Assembly: GCA_965226645.1 (NCBI GenBank)
Contig: CBDDDL010000003.1
Span: 372,001 to 436,000, forward strand
DNA: 64,000 bases
Origin: Poriferisodalis sp965226645
GTDB lineage: Bacteria; Actinomycetota; Acidimicrobiia; Acidimicrobiales; Poriferisodalaceae
Direction: 5' to 3'
A program made the translations under genes and the position numbers. Positions within the stretch are counted from its first letter, which is position 1. Each line of letters starts with the position of its first letter. Positions 54,346-63,651 of the stretch are shown here, piece by piece. A model generated the notes under the pieces. It saw nothing but the letters and a program-made list of their open reading frames with translations. It did not search any database and was not told the origin of the DNA.

Positions 54346-55656
54346 TCACGTCTCGCCGGTTCGCAGCCAGGCGTCGCTACGGAATCGGATCCACTGCGGC
54401 GCGACACGCAGGCACATGAACACGATCAGCGCAGCCCACAGCCAGCCGATCCCCAGATCGGCCCAGCGGATAGCGCCACCGATGAAAGCGAACACCACGG
54501 CGGCAGCGGCCATCGCTCGTGCCAGGAATGCAAGGTCGCCTGCGCCGATGAAGATGCCGTCGAAAGCGAACGCGGCTGCGTTGACCGGCTGCATGACGGC
54601 GACGAACAGCAGCACGAACGCGCCGAGGGACACCACTTCAGGATCCGCGCTGAAGATTGATGCCAGGGGAGTGCGCAACAGCACCAGCAGTGCGCCGAAC
54701 ACCACGCTGAGCTGGACGCTCATGCCGATCATTCGAACACTGGCTGCTCGTGCAATAGCGGGCCGTCCCGCACCCAGCTCCTTGGCAACCATTGCCTGGC
54801 CGGCGATCGCAACGGCATCAAGCGCGAGGGCGAGCAGTGCCCAGATCTCGGCTCCGATCTGGTGCGAGGCGACTTCAGTCGTGCCGATCCGCGCAGCAAA
54901 CACCGCAGCCAGCACGAACGCACCCCGCAAGGCGCTTGTGCGCACGAACATTTGCAAGCCGACCCGCGCATAGCGCCGCGCGGCGACTGCCACGAGGCGC
55001 AGCGAGACGCCGGTGGAACGTGCTCGCTTGCGTACGGCTGACGCGAAGACCGCGGCCGCGCCCCACTGGGCGATCACCGTCGACCAGGCAGACCCGGCGA
55101 CGCCCATGTCGAGTTCGAACACGAGCACGAGCTCGATCACGAGATTTCCCCCAGCGGACGCGACTGCGACAAGCAGCGGCGTGACGGTGTCCTGGGTGCC
55201 GCGTAGATAGCCCGTGGCGGCCATGGCCAGCAGCAGGGGAGTGAAGCCGATGAGGCTGATGCGCAGGTATGTGAGCGCGAACGCTGCCACATCGGGGGTT
55301 GGGTTGAACAATCCGACGAGCCAGTTCGAACCCGCCCACAACCCGAGACTCACGACCACACCGAAGCCCGCCGCGAGCCACATGCCGGCGATGCCCTGCT
55401 CTGCGGCCCGTTGGGGCGAGCCGGCGCCGACGAGCCGGCCGACGAGGCCGGTCGTGCCGTATGCCAGGAAAATGAGCGCAGCGTGAGCGCTGAGCAGGAT
55501 CGCGGTCGCTATCGCAAGACCGGCGAGCTGGGGAGTGCCGAGTCTCCCGACGATCGCCGTGTCGGTGACGACATAGAGCGGTTCGGCGATCAACGCCCCG
55601 AAAGCCGGAACCGCCAGCAGCATGATCTCGCGGTCATAGACCGTCCGCCGGAACAC
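54346..55656 (-). CDS. dinF: MATE family efflux transporter, DinF-like
   Basis: 436 residues, twelve membrane helices in two related halves (REIMLLAVPAFGALIAEPLY and ARVGLQMFVRTSALRGAFVL begin each half). The DTAIVGRLGTPQLAGLAIAT motif is typical of DinF-type MATE proteins, which export drugs or metabolites using an ion gradient. Substrate unknown. GTG start on the minus strand. Confidence 0.9.
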   Translation of the reverse strand: MFRRTVYDREIMLLAVPAFGALIAEPLYVVTDTAIVGRLGTPQLAGLAIATAILLSAHAALIFLAYGTTGLVGRLVGAGSPQRAAEQGIAGMWLAAGFGVVVSLGLWAGSNWLVGLFNPTPDVAAFALTYLRISLIGFTPLLLAMAATGYLRGTQDTVTPLLVAVASAGGNLVIELVLVFELDMGVAGSAWSTVIAQWGAAAVFASAVRKRARSTGVSLRLVAVAARRYARVGLQMFVRTSALRGAFVLAAVFAARIGTTEVASHQIGAEIWALLALALDAVAIAGQAMVAKELGAGRPAIARAASVRMIGMSVQLSVVFGALLVLLRTPLASIFSADPEVVSLGAFVLLFVAVMQPVNAAAFAFDGIFIGAGDLAFLARAMAAAAVVFAFIGGAIRWADLGIGWLWAALIVFMCLRVAPQWIRFRSDAWLRTGET

Positions 55657-55690
55657 TGCTATGCCCCGATTTCGTTTGATTGTCCGGGCG

Positions 55691-57028
55691 TCATCCGGTG
55701 AGACGCCACACGCCGGTCTCCATGTCGATCACATACATCTCGCCGGCTGCGTCGACTGCAAAGCCGACCGGCCGTGGCGTGCTCACGCCGAGGTGGGTGA
55801 CCTCGTCGGTCTGTGCGCCGGGCGCAACCGCTGCTGCATAGACGTCGCCTCCGCAGAGGTCGGCGAACACGTAGCGGCCTGACAGCCAGCCGAGTTCACC
55901 GCCCCGGTAGATGTGGCCGCCGATCACGGCGCACAGCCCGCGCCCATGCCGGTACTCGAAATCGGGTGGCCGGTGGTCGCTGAGATCAGGGCCGACGAAG
56001 CGGCGGCTGCCTTCGAACGAGTTCCAGCCCAAATTGGCACCGCCCTCATCGAGGCCGAGCGCAGTGATCTCTTCAATGCACTGCTGGCCCACGTCGGCGA
56101 TCCACAACGTGCCGGTCTTGTCGTCGATGGACATTCGGAATGGATTGCGCGCGCCGTAGGCCCAAATGCTCGCGTCGCTGCCCGGTCCGAGATCCGGGTT
56201 GCCTGCCGCTGGCACCAATTGCCAATCGGCGGTGACGTCGCTACCGCGGGTGTCGAGTGCGAATCGCAGCACCGCACCGAGCGGCGTGGCGAGATTCTGG
56301 CCGTGATTGCGGGGGTCGCCGAGACCACCTCCGTCGCCGAAGGAGACATACAGCAGTCCGTCAGGATCGAACACCAAGTCGCCGCCGTTGTGCTGCGCGT
56401 TGGTCTGCTTCACCGTCAGCACGTCGGTGTAGTCGCCCTGGAGCGCAGTGCGGTCATCGGTCGGCGTCAGCACCGTGAGCACGCTGGCCCCTCGGCGGTC
56501 GGTGCGATTGATCCACACACGACCGTCCGGGCCCAAGGTCATTCCCACCAGGCCCTGGTCGTGCTCGGCCGCGGTGTCCGACGAGAAATCCGCCACCGGC
56601 TGGTCGCTCAGGGTTGCCACGTCCCCCGCACTCCCGTCAACGGAATCGCTCAGCGTGAAACGCCAAATTCGGCCCCGGCGGTCGCCCACGAAACCTCGGT
56701 CCGAGCGGTCCGGGTCGAACACCATCACGGTCGCCTCGGCCAAGTCGATGAACGGCATCAGGAAGATGGACTCGCCGGGAGCCGCTTCGCCGAGCGGGAT
56801 TGCTCCGAGTTCGGGCAAGCCCGCTGGGCACGGCGTATTCGATGCCACGTACTCGGGTGTCTGCGTCAGCGCCAGCGTGGTCGCCGGCGGCTCTGGCGGG
56901 GCTGACCCGGCAGTGCTTGCCGCAGTGCTGCCGTCAGATCGGGAGACGTCGATGTCGATCGCACTGCACCCTGCGGCTACGATGAGACATGCACAGCTGA
57001 TGACATGAGTCAGCAGTCGCCCGCGCAC
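55691..57028 (-). CDS. Lipoprotein PQQ-type sugar/sorbosone dehydrogenase-like protein
   Basis: 445 residues. A lipobox (LIVAAGCSAID) predicts a membrane-anchored extracytoplasmic protein. After a Thr/Ser/Pro linker comes a six-bladed GSDH propeller: VFDPDRSDRGFVGDRRGRIW, DQGLVGMTLGPDGRVWINRT, NAQHNGGDLVFDPDGLLYVS, YGARNPFRMSIDDKTGTLWI and ADLCGGDVYAA. Family members oxidise sugars with PQQ, though many have no tested activity. GTG start with TAGATT 6 bases upstream. Confidence 0.87.
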   Translation of the reverse strand: MRGRLLTHVISCACLIVAAGCSAIDIDVSRSDGSTAASTAGSAPPEPPATTLALTQTPEYVASNTPCPAGLPELGAIPLGEAAPGESIFLMPFIDLAEATVMVFDPDRSDRGFVGDRRGRIWRFTLSDSVDGSAGDVATLSDQPVADFSSDTAAEHDQGLVGMTLGPDGRVWINRTDRRGASVLTVLTPTDDRTALQGDYTDVLTVKQTNAQHNGGDLVFDPDGLLYVSFGDGGGLGDPRNHGQNLATPLGAVLRFALDTRGSDVTADWQLVPAAGNPDLGPGSDASIWAYGARNPFRMSIDDKTGTLWIADVGQQCIEEITALGLDEGGANLGWNSFEGSRRFVGPDLSDHRPPDFEYRHGRGLCAVIGGHIYRGGELGWLSGRYVFADLCGGDVYAAAVAPGAQTDEVTHLGVSTPRPVGFAVDAAGEMYVIDMETGVWRLTG

Positions 57029-57034
57029 TCGGCC

Positions 57035-57040
57035 AATCTA
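57035..57040 (-). promoter_or_regulatory. -10 hexamer TAGATT for the GSDH-like lipoprotein gene
   Basis: On the minus strand TAGATT ends 6 bases before the GTG start. Leaderless arrangement. Confidence 0.5.
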
Positions 57041-57107
57041 CGTGCGGGCTGTGTCCCGTCGATCCGGCATTCTGGACGCGCTCTGACGCGGGTGCGGGCA
57101 TAACAGG

Positions 57108-57136
57108 TTGCCGCTGGAGGATGCGCCCGACAGAAT
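57108..57136 (+). promoter_or_regulatory. ilv operon promoter
   Basis: TTGCCG (57108-57113) and CAGAAT (57131-57136) are separated by 17 bp, the best -35/-10 pair found in the window. Transcription would begin at about 57143, the first base of the leader peptide ATG. Confidence 0.6.
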
Positions 57137-57142
57137 GAATGC

Positions 57143-57205
57143 ATGAGCACGCGAGCACGCCGATCTGCCGGTCGCATCAGTTGCGCCGTTCTCGTACCGT
57201 TCTAG
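57143..57205 (+). CDS. ilvL: ilvB leader peptide
   Basis: A 20-residue frame, MSTRARRSAGRISCAVLVPF, ending in TAG. Ile, Val and Leu codons cluster at its end (ATC, then GTT-CTC-GTA). With the palindrome and T-run hairpin that follow, it fits ribosome-mediated attenuation by branched-chain amino acids, as known for ilvBNC of corynebacteria. It appears leaderless. Confidence 0.65.
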   Translation: MSTRARRSAGRISCAVLVPF

Positions 57206-57258
57206 GCGAGCTCGCCTGTCCGCGCTCGCCTCGCCTCCCACCTGGGAGGCATTTTTTG
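57204..57258 (+). terminator. Attenuator: antiterminator region and intrinsic terminator
   Basis: The leader stop lies in the palindrome AGGCGAGCTCGCCT (57204-57217). CTCGCC recurs at about 57225, giving alternative pairing partners. The terminator is GCCTCCC (57233-57239), loop ACCT, GGGAGGC (57244-57250) followed by ATTTTTTG. It is the only T-run terminator recognised in the window, 138 bp before ilvB. Confidence 0.75.
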
Positions 57259-57395
57259 TGTCCGAATACCGTTCACAAATCCGCACAGTGACGAACTGAA
57301 CCCCGAACCGCACCGCAGGCCCCTCACGGCGAGTTGGCGGCCGCCCCAAAGACCCCTCCCGATCGACACCCGAATCACTTCACAGGAGAACCGCC

Positions 57396-59150
57396 ATGGA
57401 GCTCACCGGCGCTCAAGCACTCATGCGGAGCTTGGAGATGAGCGGTGTAGAGGTGATGTTCGGTCTGCCCGGCGGCGCAATCCTGCCCGTCTACGACCCG
57501 GTGCTGGATTCTTCGATTCGCCACGTCCTGGTTCGCCATGAGCAGGGCGCGGGCCACATGGCGCAGGGCTACGCGCAGGTGACCGGCAAGCCGGGCGTGG
57601 CGATGGTGACGAGCGGACCCGCGGCGACCAACATCGTGACGCCGCTGTGCGACGCCTTCATGGATTCGGTTCCGCTGGTGGTGGTGACCGGCCAGGTGGC
57701 GATGTCTGCGATCGGTTCGGACGCCTTCCAGGAATGCGACACCACCGGCATCACCATGGCAGTCACCAAGCACAACTACCTCGTGACTGACCCGGCCGAC
57801 ATTCCCCGCATCGTCAAGGAGGCATTCCACATCGCGACCACGGGGCGACCGGGACCGGTGCTCATCGACCTGCCGAAGGACGTCAGCAACCTGCCGATGA
57901 ACTGGTACTGGCCCGACAGTGTGGACCTGCCCGGTTACCGACCGCGCAGCGCGGTCGATCCTGACGCCATCGCTCGTGCGGCGGCATTGATTCGCAAGTC
58001 CGAGCGGCCGGTCATCTACGCGGGCGGGGGATTGCTGAAGGCGCGGGCCGCCGAAGCACTTCGCACCTTCGCAGAGATGTGTGACATTCACGTCGTCACG
58101 ACGCTCATGGCACGGGGAGTGTTCCCCGACCGCCATCCGCTCTGCTTGGGGATGCCGGGCATGCACGGCAACTACACCGCGGTCACGGCGCTGCAGCGAG
58201 CCGACCTTCTCATCAATCTGGGCGCCCGCTTCGACGACCGTGTGACCGGAAACCCTGCGTCCTTCGCCCCCGAGGCCAAGGTGATCCACGTCGACATCGA
58301 CCCGGCTGAGCACGGCAAGGTCCGGGTGCCCGAGGTGGCGATCGCCGGCGACGCCAAGGTTGCGGTCGAGGCGCTGATCGAGGCCTTGCGGTCACCTGAC
58401 GGCGGCGACGAAGCCGAAGGGCTGGCGGATAGCTCGGCGTGGAAGTCAACGATCTCGGGTTGGCAGGAGCAGCATCCCCTGCAATACGACCAGCCGTCGA
58501 GCGGTTTTCCGCTCAAACCGCAGTATGTGGTGGAGCAGCTGCGCGACAACACGCCCGACGACACGATCGTGGTGGCCGGCGTCGGCCAGCACCAGATGTG
58601 GGCGAGCCAGTTCTGGAAGTTCGACTACCCCTATACATGGGTGAACTCAGGCGGGCTGGGCACGATGGGCTTCGCAGTGCCTGCGGCGATCGGCGCCAAG
58701 GTGGGCCAGCCTGATCGCACCGTGTGGGCCATCGACGGTGACGGATGCTTCCAGATGACCGCCCAGGAGTTGATCTCCGCGAGCGCCGAGGACATCCCCG
58801 TCAAGGTGGCAATCCTGAACAACGCCTACCTGGGCATGGTGCGTCAGTGGCAGGAGTTGTTCTATGCCGGGCGCTACAGCCAGGTGTACCTCAGCGCCGA
58901 CCATCCCGACTACGTCGGCTGGGCCGAAGCCATGGGCTGCACCGGCATCCGGGTGGAGTCAGCCGAGGAAGTCGCTCCGGCGATCGCCAAGGCGAACTCG
59001 ATCAACGATCGTCCCGTTGTGGTCGACTTCCGTGTGCACCCCGAGGAGAAGGTGTACCCGATGGTGCCCGCCGGAGGATCCAACGACGACATCATCCTGG
59101 GGCCCGAAGGTGACGCCGACGCTGTTCTCAAGGGTTCGGCGCCGTCATGA
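57396..59150 (+). CDS. ilvB: Acetolactate synthase, catalytic subunit
   Basis: 584 residues. TPP enzyme making acetolactate and acetohydroxybutyrate, first common step to Val, Leu and Ile. The catalytic glutamate is E49 in VRHEQGAGHMAQGYA; the TPP-binding GDGCFQMTAQELISASAEDI with NNAYLGMVRQWQELFY is intact. AGGAGA precedes the ATG. Overlaps ilvN by 4 bp (ATGA). Confidence 0.96.
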   Translation: MELTGAQALMRSLEMSGVEVMFGLPGGAILPVYDPVLDSSIRHVLVRHEQGAGHMAQGYAQVTGKPGVAMVTSGPAATNIVTPLCDAFMDSVPLVVVTGQVAMSAIGSDAFQECDTTGITMAVTKHNYLVTDPADIPRIVKEAFHIATTGRPGPVLIDLPKDVSNLPMNWYWPDSVDLPGYRPRSAVDPDAIARAAALIRKSERPVIYAGGGLLKARAAEALRTFAEMCDIHVVTTLMARGVFPDRHPLCLGMPGMHGNYTAVTALQRADLLINLGARFDDRVTGNPASFAPEAKVIHVDIDPAEHGKVRVPEVAIAGDAKVAVEALIEALRSPDGGDEAEGLADSSAWKSTISGWQEQHPLQYDQPSSGFPLKPQYVVEQLRDNTPDDTIVVAGVGQHQMWASQFWKFDYPYTWVNSGGLGTMGFAVPAAIGAKVGQPDRTVWAIDGDGCFQMTAQELISASAEDIPVKVAILNNAYLGMVRQWQELFYAGRYSQVYLSADHPDYVGWAEAMGCTGIRVESAEEVAPAIAKANSINDRPVVVDFRVHPEEKVYPMVPAGGSNDDIILGPEGDADAVLKGSAPS

Positions 59151-59668
59151 GCGGCGCGCCAGAACCGGATCTGCACATCTTTGCGGCCATTGTCGAGAAC
59201 AAATTCGGCGTGCTGGCACGCATTGCCGGCCTGTTCAGCCGCCGTGGTTTCAATATCTTCTCCCTCGCCGTCGCGCCCACGGTCGATCCGGGCTACAGCC
59301 GCGTCACGATCGTGGTGGACGTTCACAACACCGATGTCGACCAGATCGCCAAGCAGCTTGACAAGCTCATCAACGTCATTCACATCAGCGAATTGCAGCC
59401 GGCCCATTCGATCGAGCGCGAGCTGATGCTCGCTCGCGTCGGTGCGGGCGATCGTGCAGCGGTGCAGCGTGTGATCGAGCCATGGGGCGGCGAGGTGCTC
59501 GACGAGAGCGCCGACGAGATAATCGTCAGCGTCGATGCCCACCCTGACGACATCGACCGCTGTGAGGCCGAGCTGGCGCAGTTCGGCATCCGCGTTCTGC
59601 AGCGCACCGGGCGCATCGCATTGCGCGAGCTGAGCGAGCTGGCACCCGAGATCGCGCTCGCCGACTGA
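59147..59668 (+). CDS. ilvN: Acetolactate synthase, regulatory subunit
   Basis: 173 residues. N-terminal ACT domain (FAAIVENKFGVLARIAGLFS, RRGFNIFSLAVAPT) for valine feedback and the ALS small-subunit C-terminal domain (LMLARVGAGDRAAVQRVIEP). Coupled to ilvB by the 4-bp overlap. Confidence 0.95.
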   Translation: MSGAPEPDLHIFAAIVENKFGVLARIAGLFSRRGFNIFSLAVAPTVDPGYSRVTIVVDVHNTDVDQIAKQLDKLINVIHISELQPAHSIERELMLARVGAGDRAAVQRVIEPWGGEVLDESADEIIVSVDAHPDDIDRCEAELAQFGIRVLQRTGRIALRELSELAPEIALAD

Positions 59669-59750
59669 GCAGTTCCTGCAGGGGCCCGCCGAGACGCCGC
59701 CGTGGGCATACTCCAACTCTCACAAATCACAGACCCACAGGAGCACAACG

Positions 59751-60788
59751 ATGCCCGCCACCATCTACTACGAGGACGATGCCGATCTGGGCCAGCTGGC
59801 CGGACGCACCGTGGCCGTCATGGGTTACGGGTCTCAGGGACACGCTCATGCCCTGAACCTGCGCGACAGCGGCGTTGATGTCGTGGTGGGGTTGCGCGCG
59901 GGCTCGTCGTCGCGTCCCAAGGCCACCGCTGAGGGCTTGCGGGTCGCTGATGTGGCGGACGCCGCCGCCGAGGCCGACATCGTCATGATGGCGCTGCCCG
60001 ACACCGACCAGGCGGCGATCTACGAAGACTCAATCGCGCCGAACCTGACCGCGGGAAACGCGATCGCGTTTTCCCACGGATTCAACATCCACTTTGGCCA
60101 GATCAGCCCACCCAGTGAAGTCGATGTGTGGATGATCGCCCCGAAGGGACCTGGCCACAACGTGCGTCGCACCTACGTCGAGGGCGGCGGCGTGCCGGCG
60201 TTGGTCGCGGTGCACCAGGACGCCAGCGGCAACGCACTCGCCGACGCGCTCGCGTACGCCAAGGGCATCGGGGGCACCCGCGGCGGCGTGCTCACCACGA
60301 CGTTTGCCGAGGAGACCGAGACCGATCTGTTCGGCGAGCAGGTGGTGCTGTGCGGCGGACTCACCGAGTTGATCCGTGCGGGCTACGAGACATTGGTCGA
60401 GGCTGGTTACCAGCCCGAGTCGGCGTACTTCGAGACACTGCACGAGGTGAAGCTGATCGTGGACTTCATCTACGAAGCCGGCATCTCGGGCATGCGTTAT
60501 TCGATCTCGACTACTGCCGAGTACGGCGACATGACGCGTGGTTCACGCATCATCACCGACGAGACCCGCGCCGAGATGAAGCGCATCCTCGCGGAGATCC
60601 AGGACGGCAGCTTCGCTCAGGAATGGATCGACGAGAATCGCAATGGACTGCCGAACTATCGCCGCATGGTGGAAGAGGGCAAACAGCACCCCATCGAGCA
60701 GGTCGGCGCGGAGTTGCGGGCGATGATGCCGTGGATCACCGCCGGCCGCCAGGACGTCACCACCGCCTCCGGTGGCGAGGTGTCCTGA
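59751..60788 (+). CDS. ilvC: Ketol-acid reductoisomerase
   Basis: 345 residues, class I (short) form. Isomerises and reduces acetolactate. The Rossmann motif is VMGYGSQGHAHALNLRDSG; the phosphate loop GLRAGSSSRPKA suggests NADPH. The Mg2+ site acids lie in FAEETETDLFGEQVVLCGGL and the C-terminal knotted domain in GMRYSISTTAEYGD. CAGGAG lies about 9 bases before the ATG. Confidence 0.96.
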   Translation: MPATIYYEDDADLGQLAGRTVAVMGYGSQGHAHALNLRDSGVDVVVGLRAGSSSRPKATAEGLRVADVADAAAEADIVMMALPDTDQAAIYEDSIAPNLTAGNAIAFSHGFNIHFGQISPPSEVDVWMIAPKGPGHNVRRTYVEGGGVPALVAVHQDASGNALADALAYAKGIGGTRGGVLTTTFAEETETDLFGEQVVLCGGLTELIRAGYETLVEAGYQPESAYFETLHEVKLIVDFIYEAGISGMRYSISTTAEYGDMTRGSRIITDETRAEMKRILAEIQDGSFAQEWIDENRNGLPNYRRMVEEGKQHPIEQVGAELRAMMPWITAGRQDVTTASGGEVS

Positions 60789-60814
60789 ACGGTCTGATTG
60801 GCGACGCCGCGGCG

Positions 60815-60832
60815 GCTGGCATCTGAGCCAGC
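60815..60832 (+). terminator. Hairpin after ilvC, no U-tract
   Basis: GCTGGC-atctga-GCCAGC, 27 bp after the ilvC stop; flanking GCGG/GCTG add weak pairing. No T-run, so terminator function is uncertain. Confidence 0.3.
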
Positions 60833-60908
60833 GCTGCTCCGAGCATGAAGGCGTCGCTCACTCATGGGTCTGCGGCCGGATCGGCTCCGGCGGTGGTGTG
60901 GAGCAGTG

Positions 60909-60914
60909 GCAGAA
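60909..60914 (+). promoter_or_regulatory. -10 hexamer CAGAAT for leaderless yqgE
   Basis: CAGAAT ends 7 bases before GTG 60922. It fixes the start at 60922 rather than the longer frame opening at 60772. Confidence 0.48.
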
Positions 60915-60921
60915 TCGGAGC

Positions 60922-61545
60922 GTGGTTGAAGTCGTCGTGACGCCAGTGAGGGCGCCGTTTCCGGGTGACCTCTTGGTGGCGACGCCGCGCCTGGTCGACC
61001 CCAACTTCGACCGGACCGTGGTGTATGTGATTGAGCACCAGGAGGCTGGCACGCTCGGCGTCGTCATCAATCGCATCTCCAACATCGCCTGTGCGGAGGC
61101 GGTGCCCCGGTGGGCCTCACGATTCGACGATGACGCAGCCGTCGGTCTCGGCGGGCCGGTGGAGCCGCAGGGCCTGTTGGCGCTCGGCACGACCACCGAT
61201 GCTGATGCCCCCAACCCGTCAACGGCCTCGGCCTCGGATCTGCATCCGTCGGAAATCGCAGGTGCCTTCCGGGCGGTGGCACGGGGCGTCGGTCTGGTGG
61301 ACTTGACCGCAGATCCCGACGAACTCGACGCAGACGTAGGAGCCGTGCGCATCTACGGCGGCCACGCCGGGTGGGGTCCAGGCCAGCTGCAGGGTGAGCT
61401 GACTCAGGGCTGCTGGTGGGTCTTCGGTTCTGCGCCGAGCGATCTCATAGCGGACGCGACCAATCTGTGGCACGACGTGCTGGCCCGTCAGCCACCGCCC
61501 GCCCGTCTGCTGGCCGGCTATCCCGACGATCCGCAGCTGAACTAG
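60922..61545 (+). CDS. yqgE: YqgE/AlgH family (DUF179) protein
   Basis: 207 residues. The family signature is clear: GDLLVATPRLVDPNFDRTVV, GTLGVVINRIS, VGLGGPVEPQGLLAL, VRIYGGHAGWGPGQLQGEL and CWWVFGSAPSDLI. Despite the AlgH name its biochemical role is not established. Soluble, cytoplasmic. Confidence 0.9.
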   Translation: MVEVVVTPVRAPFPGDLLVATPRLVDPNFDRTVVYVIEHQEAGTLGVVINRISNIACAEAVPRWASRFDDDAAVGLGGPVEPQGLLALGTTTDADAPNPSTASASDLHPSEIAGAFRAVARGVGLVDLTADPDELDADVGAVRIYGGHAGWGPGQLQGELTQGCWWVFGSAPSDLIADATNLWHDVLARQPPPARLLAGYPDDPQLN

Positions 61546-61664
61546 CGCATCGGCATGGGTACGACACGCGATTCTGACGTCGGCACCATCCGCTGAGTGT
61601 CTCGCTGTGCCACTGCTAGTTTCGCGATCGAGCCTGCGCATCACGGCGAGCACTTTGGAGGCTG

Positions 61665-62204
61665 ATGATGAGTGACATGGGCGAATCGCCGATGCCTTAT
61701 GACAATCGGCGCACGGGGTGGGCTGAATTGGGTCTCGGCGGCACCGTGAAGCTGGCCACGCCAGGCATCCGCCTTGGTGCGCGAATACTCGACGGGGTCT
61801 TTGAAATTCTTCTCGGAATCATCGTGTTCTTCGTGGTTGGAGCGGTCGGCGTTGACAGCACCAGTGACGGCTCGGACTTCTCGGCGGGCACCACGGTCGT
61901 GGCGCTGCTCTTCGGATTGCTCGTCGCGATCGCGTACGAGGTCTGGCCGACGGCATTGTGGGGCCAGACGCTCGGCAAGCGAATTGTGGGCATCAAGGTT
62001 GTCCACGCGATGACGGGCGAGGCCCCAGGCTGGGGCAAGTCACTCGGTCGCTGGGCCGTGCCGACGCTGCCGTCTGCGATTCCGTTCGTCCAGTTCATCG
62101 GCTGGATTTTCACTCTGCTGTGCTACGTGAGCTTGACGTGGGATCGCGTCTACCAAGGCTGGCACGACAAGGCCGCGGGCACGCTGGTCACTCGGCTCCG
62201 GTGA
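61665..62204 (+). CDS. RDD family membrane protein
   Basis: 179 residues. RDD domain with the characteristic arginine and aspartates (GIRLGARILDGVFEILLG), ALWGQTLGKRIVGIKVV in the middle and a closing WDRVYQGWHDKAAGTLV. Three membrane helices. Function unknown; related proteins have been linked to ion exchange. Start 61665 or the ATG next to it; GGAGG lies about 10 bases upstream. Confidence 0.88.
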   Translation: MMSDMGESPMPYDNRRTGWAELGLGGTVKLATPGIRLGARILDGVFEILLGIIVFFVVGAVGVDSTSDGSDFSAGTTVVALLFGLLVAIAYEVWPTALWGQTLGKRIVGIKVVHAMTGEAPGWGKSLGRWAVPTLPSAIPFVQFIGWIFTLLCYVSLTWDRVYQGWHDKAAGTLVTRLR

Positions 62205-62327
62205 AGTTCTCCGACCACATTGGTGCAGCCCAAGACCAAGCCATCTGATCACGGCGCAGTCTCTTGGGTGTATGTGCGTGGCGCAGCCACGTACTCGTGG
62301 CCATCGGGAGCCGCTGCGCTGGTGGCC

Positions 62328-63467
62328 TTACAGGCGCTCGGCGATGTAGTCGATGCAGGCCGTGAGGGCCTCGGCGTCGGCGGGCTCGATCGCGGGAAAC
62401 GCAGCGATGCGCAGCTGATTGCGGCCGAGCTTGCGGTAGCCCTCGGTGTCGACGATGTCGTTGGCCCGCAGGGCGGCCGCAATGTCGTCAGCGCTGACGC
62501 CGTCGAAATCGATCGTGCAGACCACCGGGGAGCGCATGGCCTCGTCGACAACGAATGGTGAGGCGAAGTCGCGGCGCGCAGCCCAGCCGTACACCGCCCC
62601 GCTTGAGGCTGCGGAGCGACTGGCTGCCCAGGGGAGCCCTCCACCATCGAGCATCCACTCGGCGGTCTCGAGCGTCAGCAGGATCGTTGCGAGCGCTGGC
62701 GTGTTGTAGGTCTGGTCTTGGCGCGAGTTGCGCGCTGCGATCGCCAGGTCGAGCGTCGCGGGCTTGTACCGGCCGGAGTCATCGATGCGCTCGATGCGCT
62801 CGATGGCTGCCGGCGAGCACAGCGCGATGAACAAGCCGCCGTCCGCCGCAAAGGCTTTCTGGGGAGCGAAGTAATAGCAGTCGACGTCGTGGGGAGTCCA
62901 CGTCATGGCGCCGGCCGCTGACGTCGCATCAACCACCACCAGCGCCGGGTTCGTGCCAGCCCGCGCGTCGGCGAGCTGTGGTTGGGCGAGCGGCATGCAC
63001 ACGCCCGTCGAGGTTTCGTTGTGCGTGAGCGCGTAGACGTCGACATTGGCGGGTTCTGGCACCGGATGGCGGCCGTACGGCGCTTCGAGGACGATCGGAT
63101 CGTCGAGATGTGGCGCTGCAGCTGTCACGGCCGCGAATTTCTCGGAGAACTCGCCGAACGCGAGATGCTGAGCGCGTCGCTCGATCATCGAGAACGCCGC
63201 AGCGTCCCAGAAGCCTGTGCTGCCGCCGTTTCCGAGCACGACCTCCCAGCCGTCGCCGAGGCCGAACAACTCGGTCATAGCTGAGCGCAGCCGTCCGACC
63301 ACTGAGCGGACGCCGGTACGCCGGTGCGACGTGCCCATGTAGTCGCTTGCCCGGGCAGCGAGCGCCTTCACCGCTTCCGGCCGGACCTTGGACGGACCCG
63401 AGCCGAAGCGTCCGTCGGACGGACGCAGTTCGGCGGGTATGGAAATTGACGAGGGAGACACAGCCAT
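62328..63467 (-). CDS. serC: Phosphoserine aminotransferase
   Basis: 379 residues, class V aminotransferase of the actinobacterial/archaeal SerC type. Converts 3-phosphohydroxypyruvate to phosphoserine. FGSGPSKVRPEAVKAL, MGTSHRR, GNGGSTGFWDAAAF, LTHNETSTGVCMP, VVDATSAAGAM and the PLP lysine in YFAPQKAFAADGGLFI are present. Minus-strand ATG; AATAGT lies upstream at leaderless spacing. Serine feeds the SHMT encoded at 14.5 kb. Confidence 0.93.
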   Translation of the reverse strand: MAVSPSSISIPAELRPSDGRFGSGPSKVRPEAVKALAARASDYMGTSHRRTGVRSVVGRLRSAMTELFGLGDGWEVVLGNGGSTGFWDAAAFSMIERRAQHLAFGEFSEKFAAVTAAAPHLDDPIVLEAPYGRHPVPEPANVDVYALTHNETSTGVCMPLAQPQLADARAGTNPALVVVDATSAAGAMTWTPHDVDCYYFAPQKAFAADGGLFIALCSPAAIERIERIDDSGRYKPATLDLAIAARNSRQDQTYNTPALATILLTLETAEWMLDGGGLPWAASRSAASSGAVYGWAARRDFASPFVVDEAMRSPVVCTIDFDGVSADDIAAALRANDIVDTEGYRKLGRNQLRIAAFPAIEPADAEALTACIDYIAERL

Positions 63468-63651
63468 CGGCTGCCACTATTGCGCCCGGCGCTACTGCCG
63501 ACAACCACATTCTCCCGACAATGTGCCGACGCGCCGGTCTTCGAGGCTCACGGCTCGGTGTGGGCGCGCCGCATTGCGCGCCGTGACGGCGAGACTGTCG
63601 GGCGCTCGCGGCCGCGCAATCCACTCGAACCCGCACGACAGGAGTCACCCC

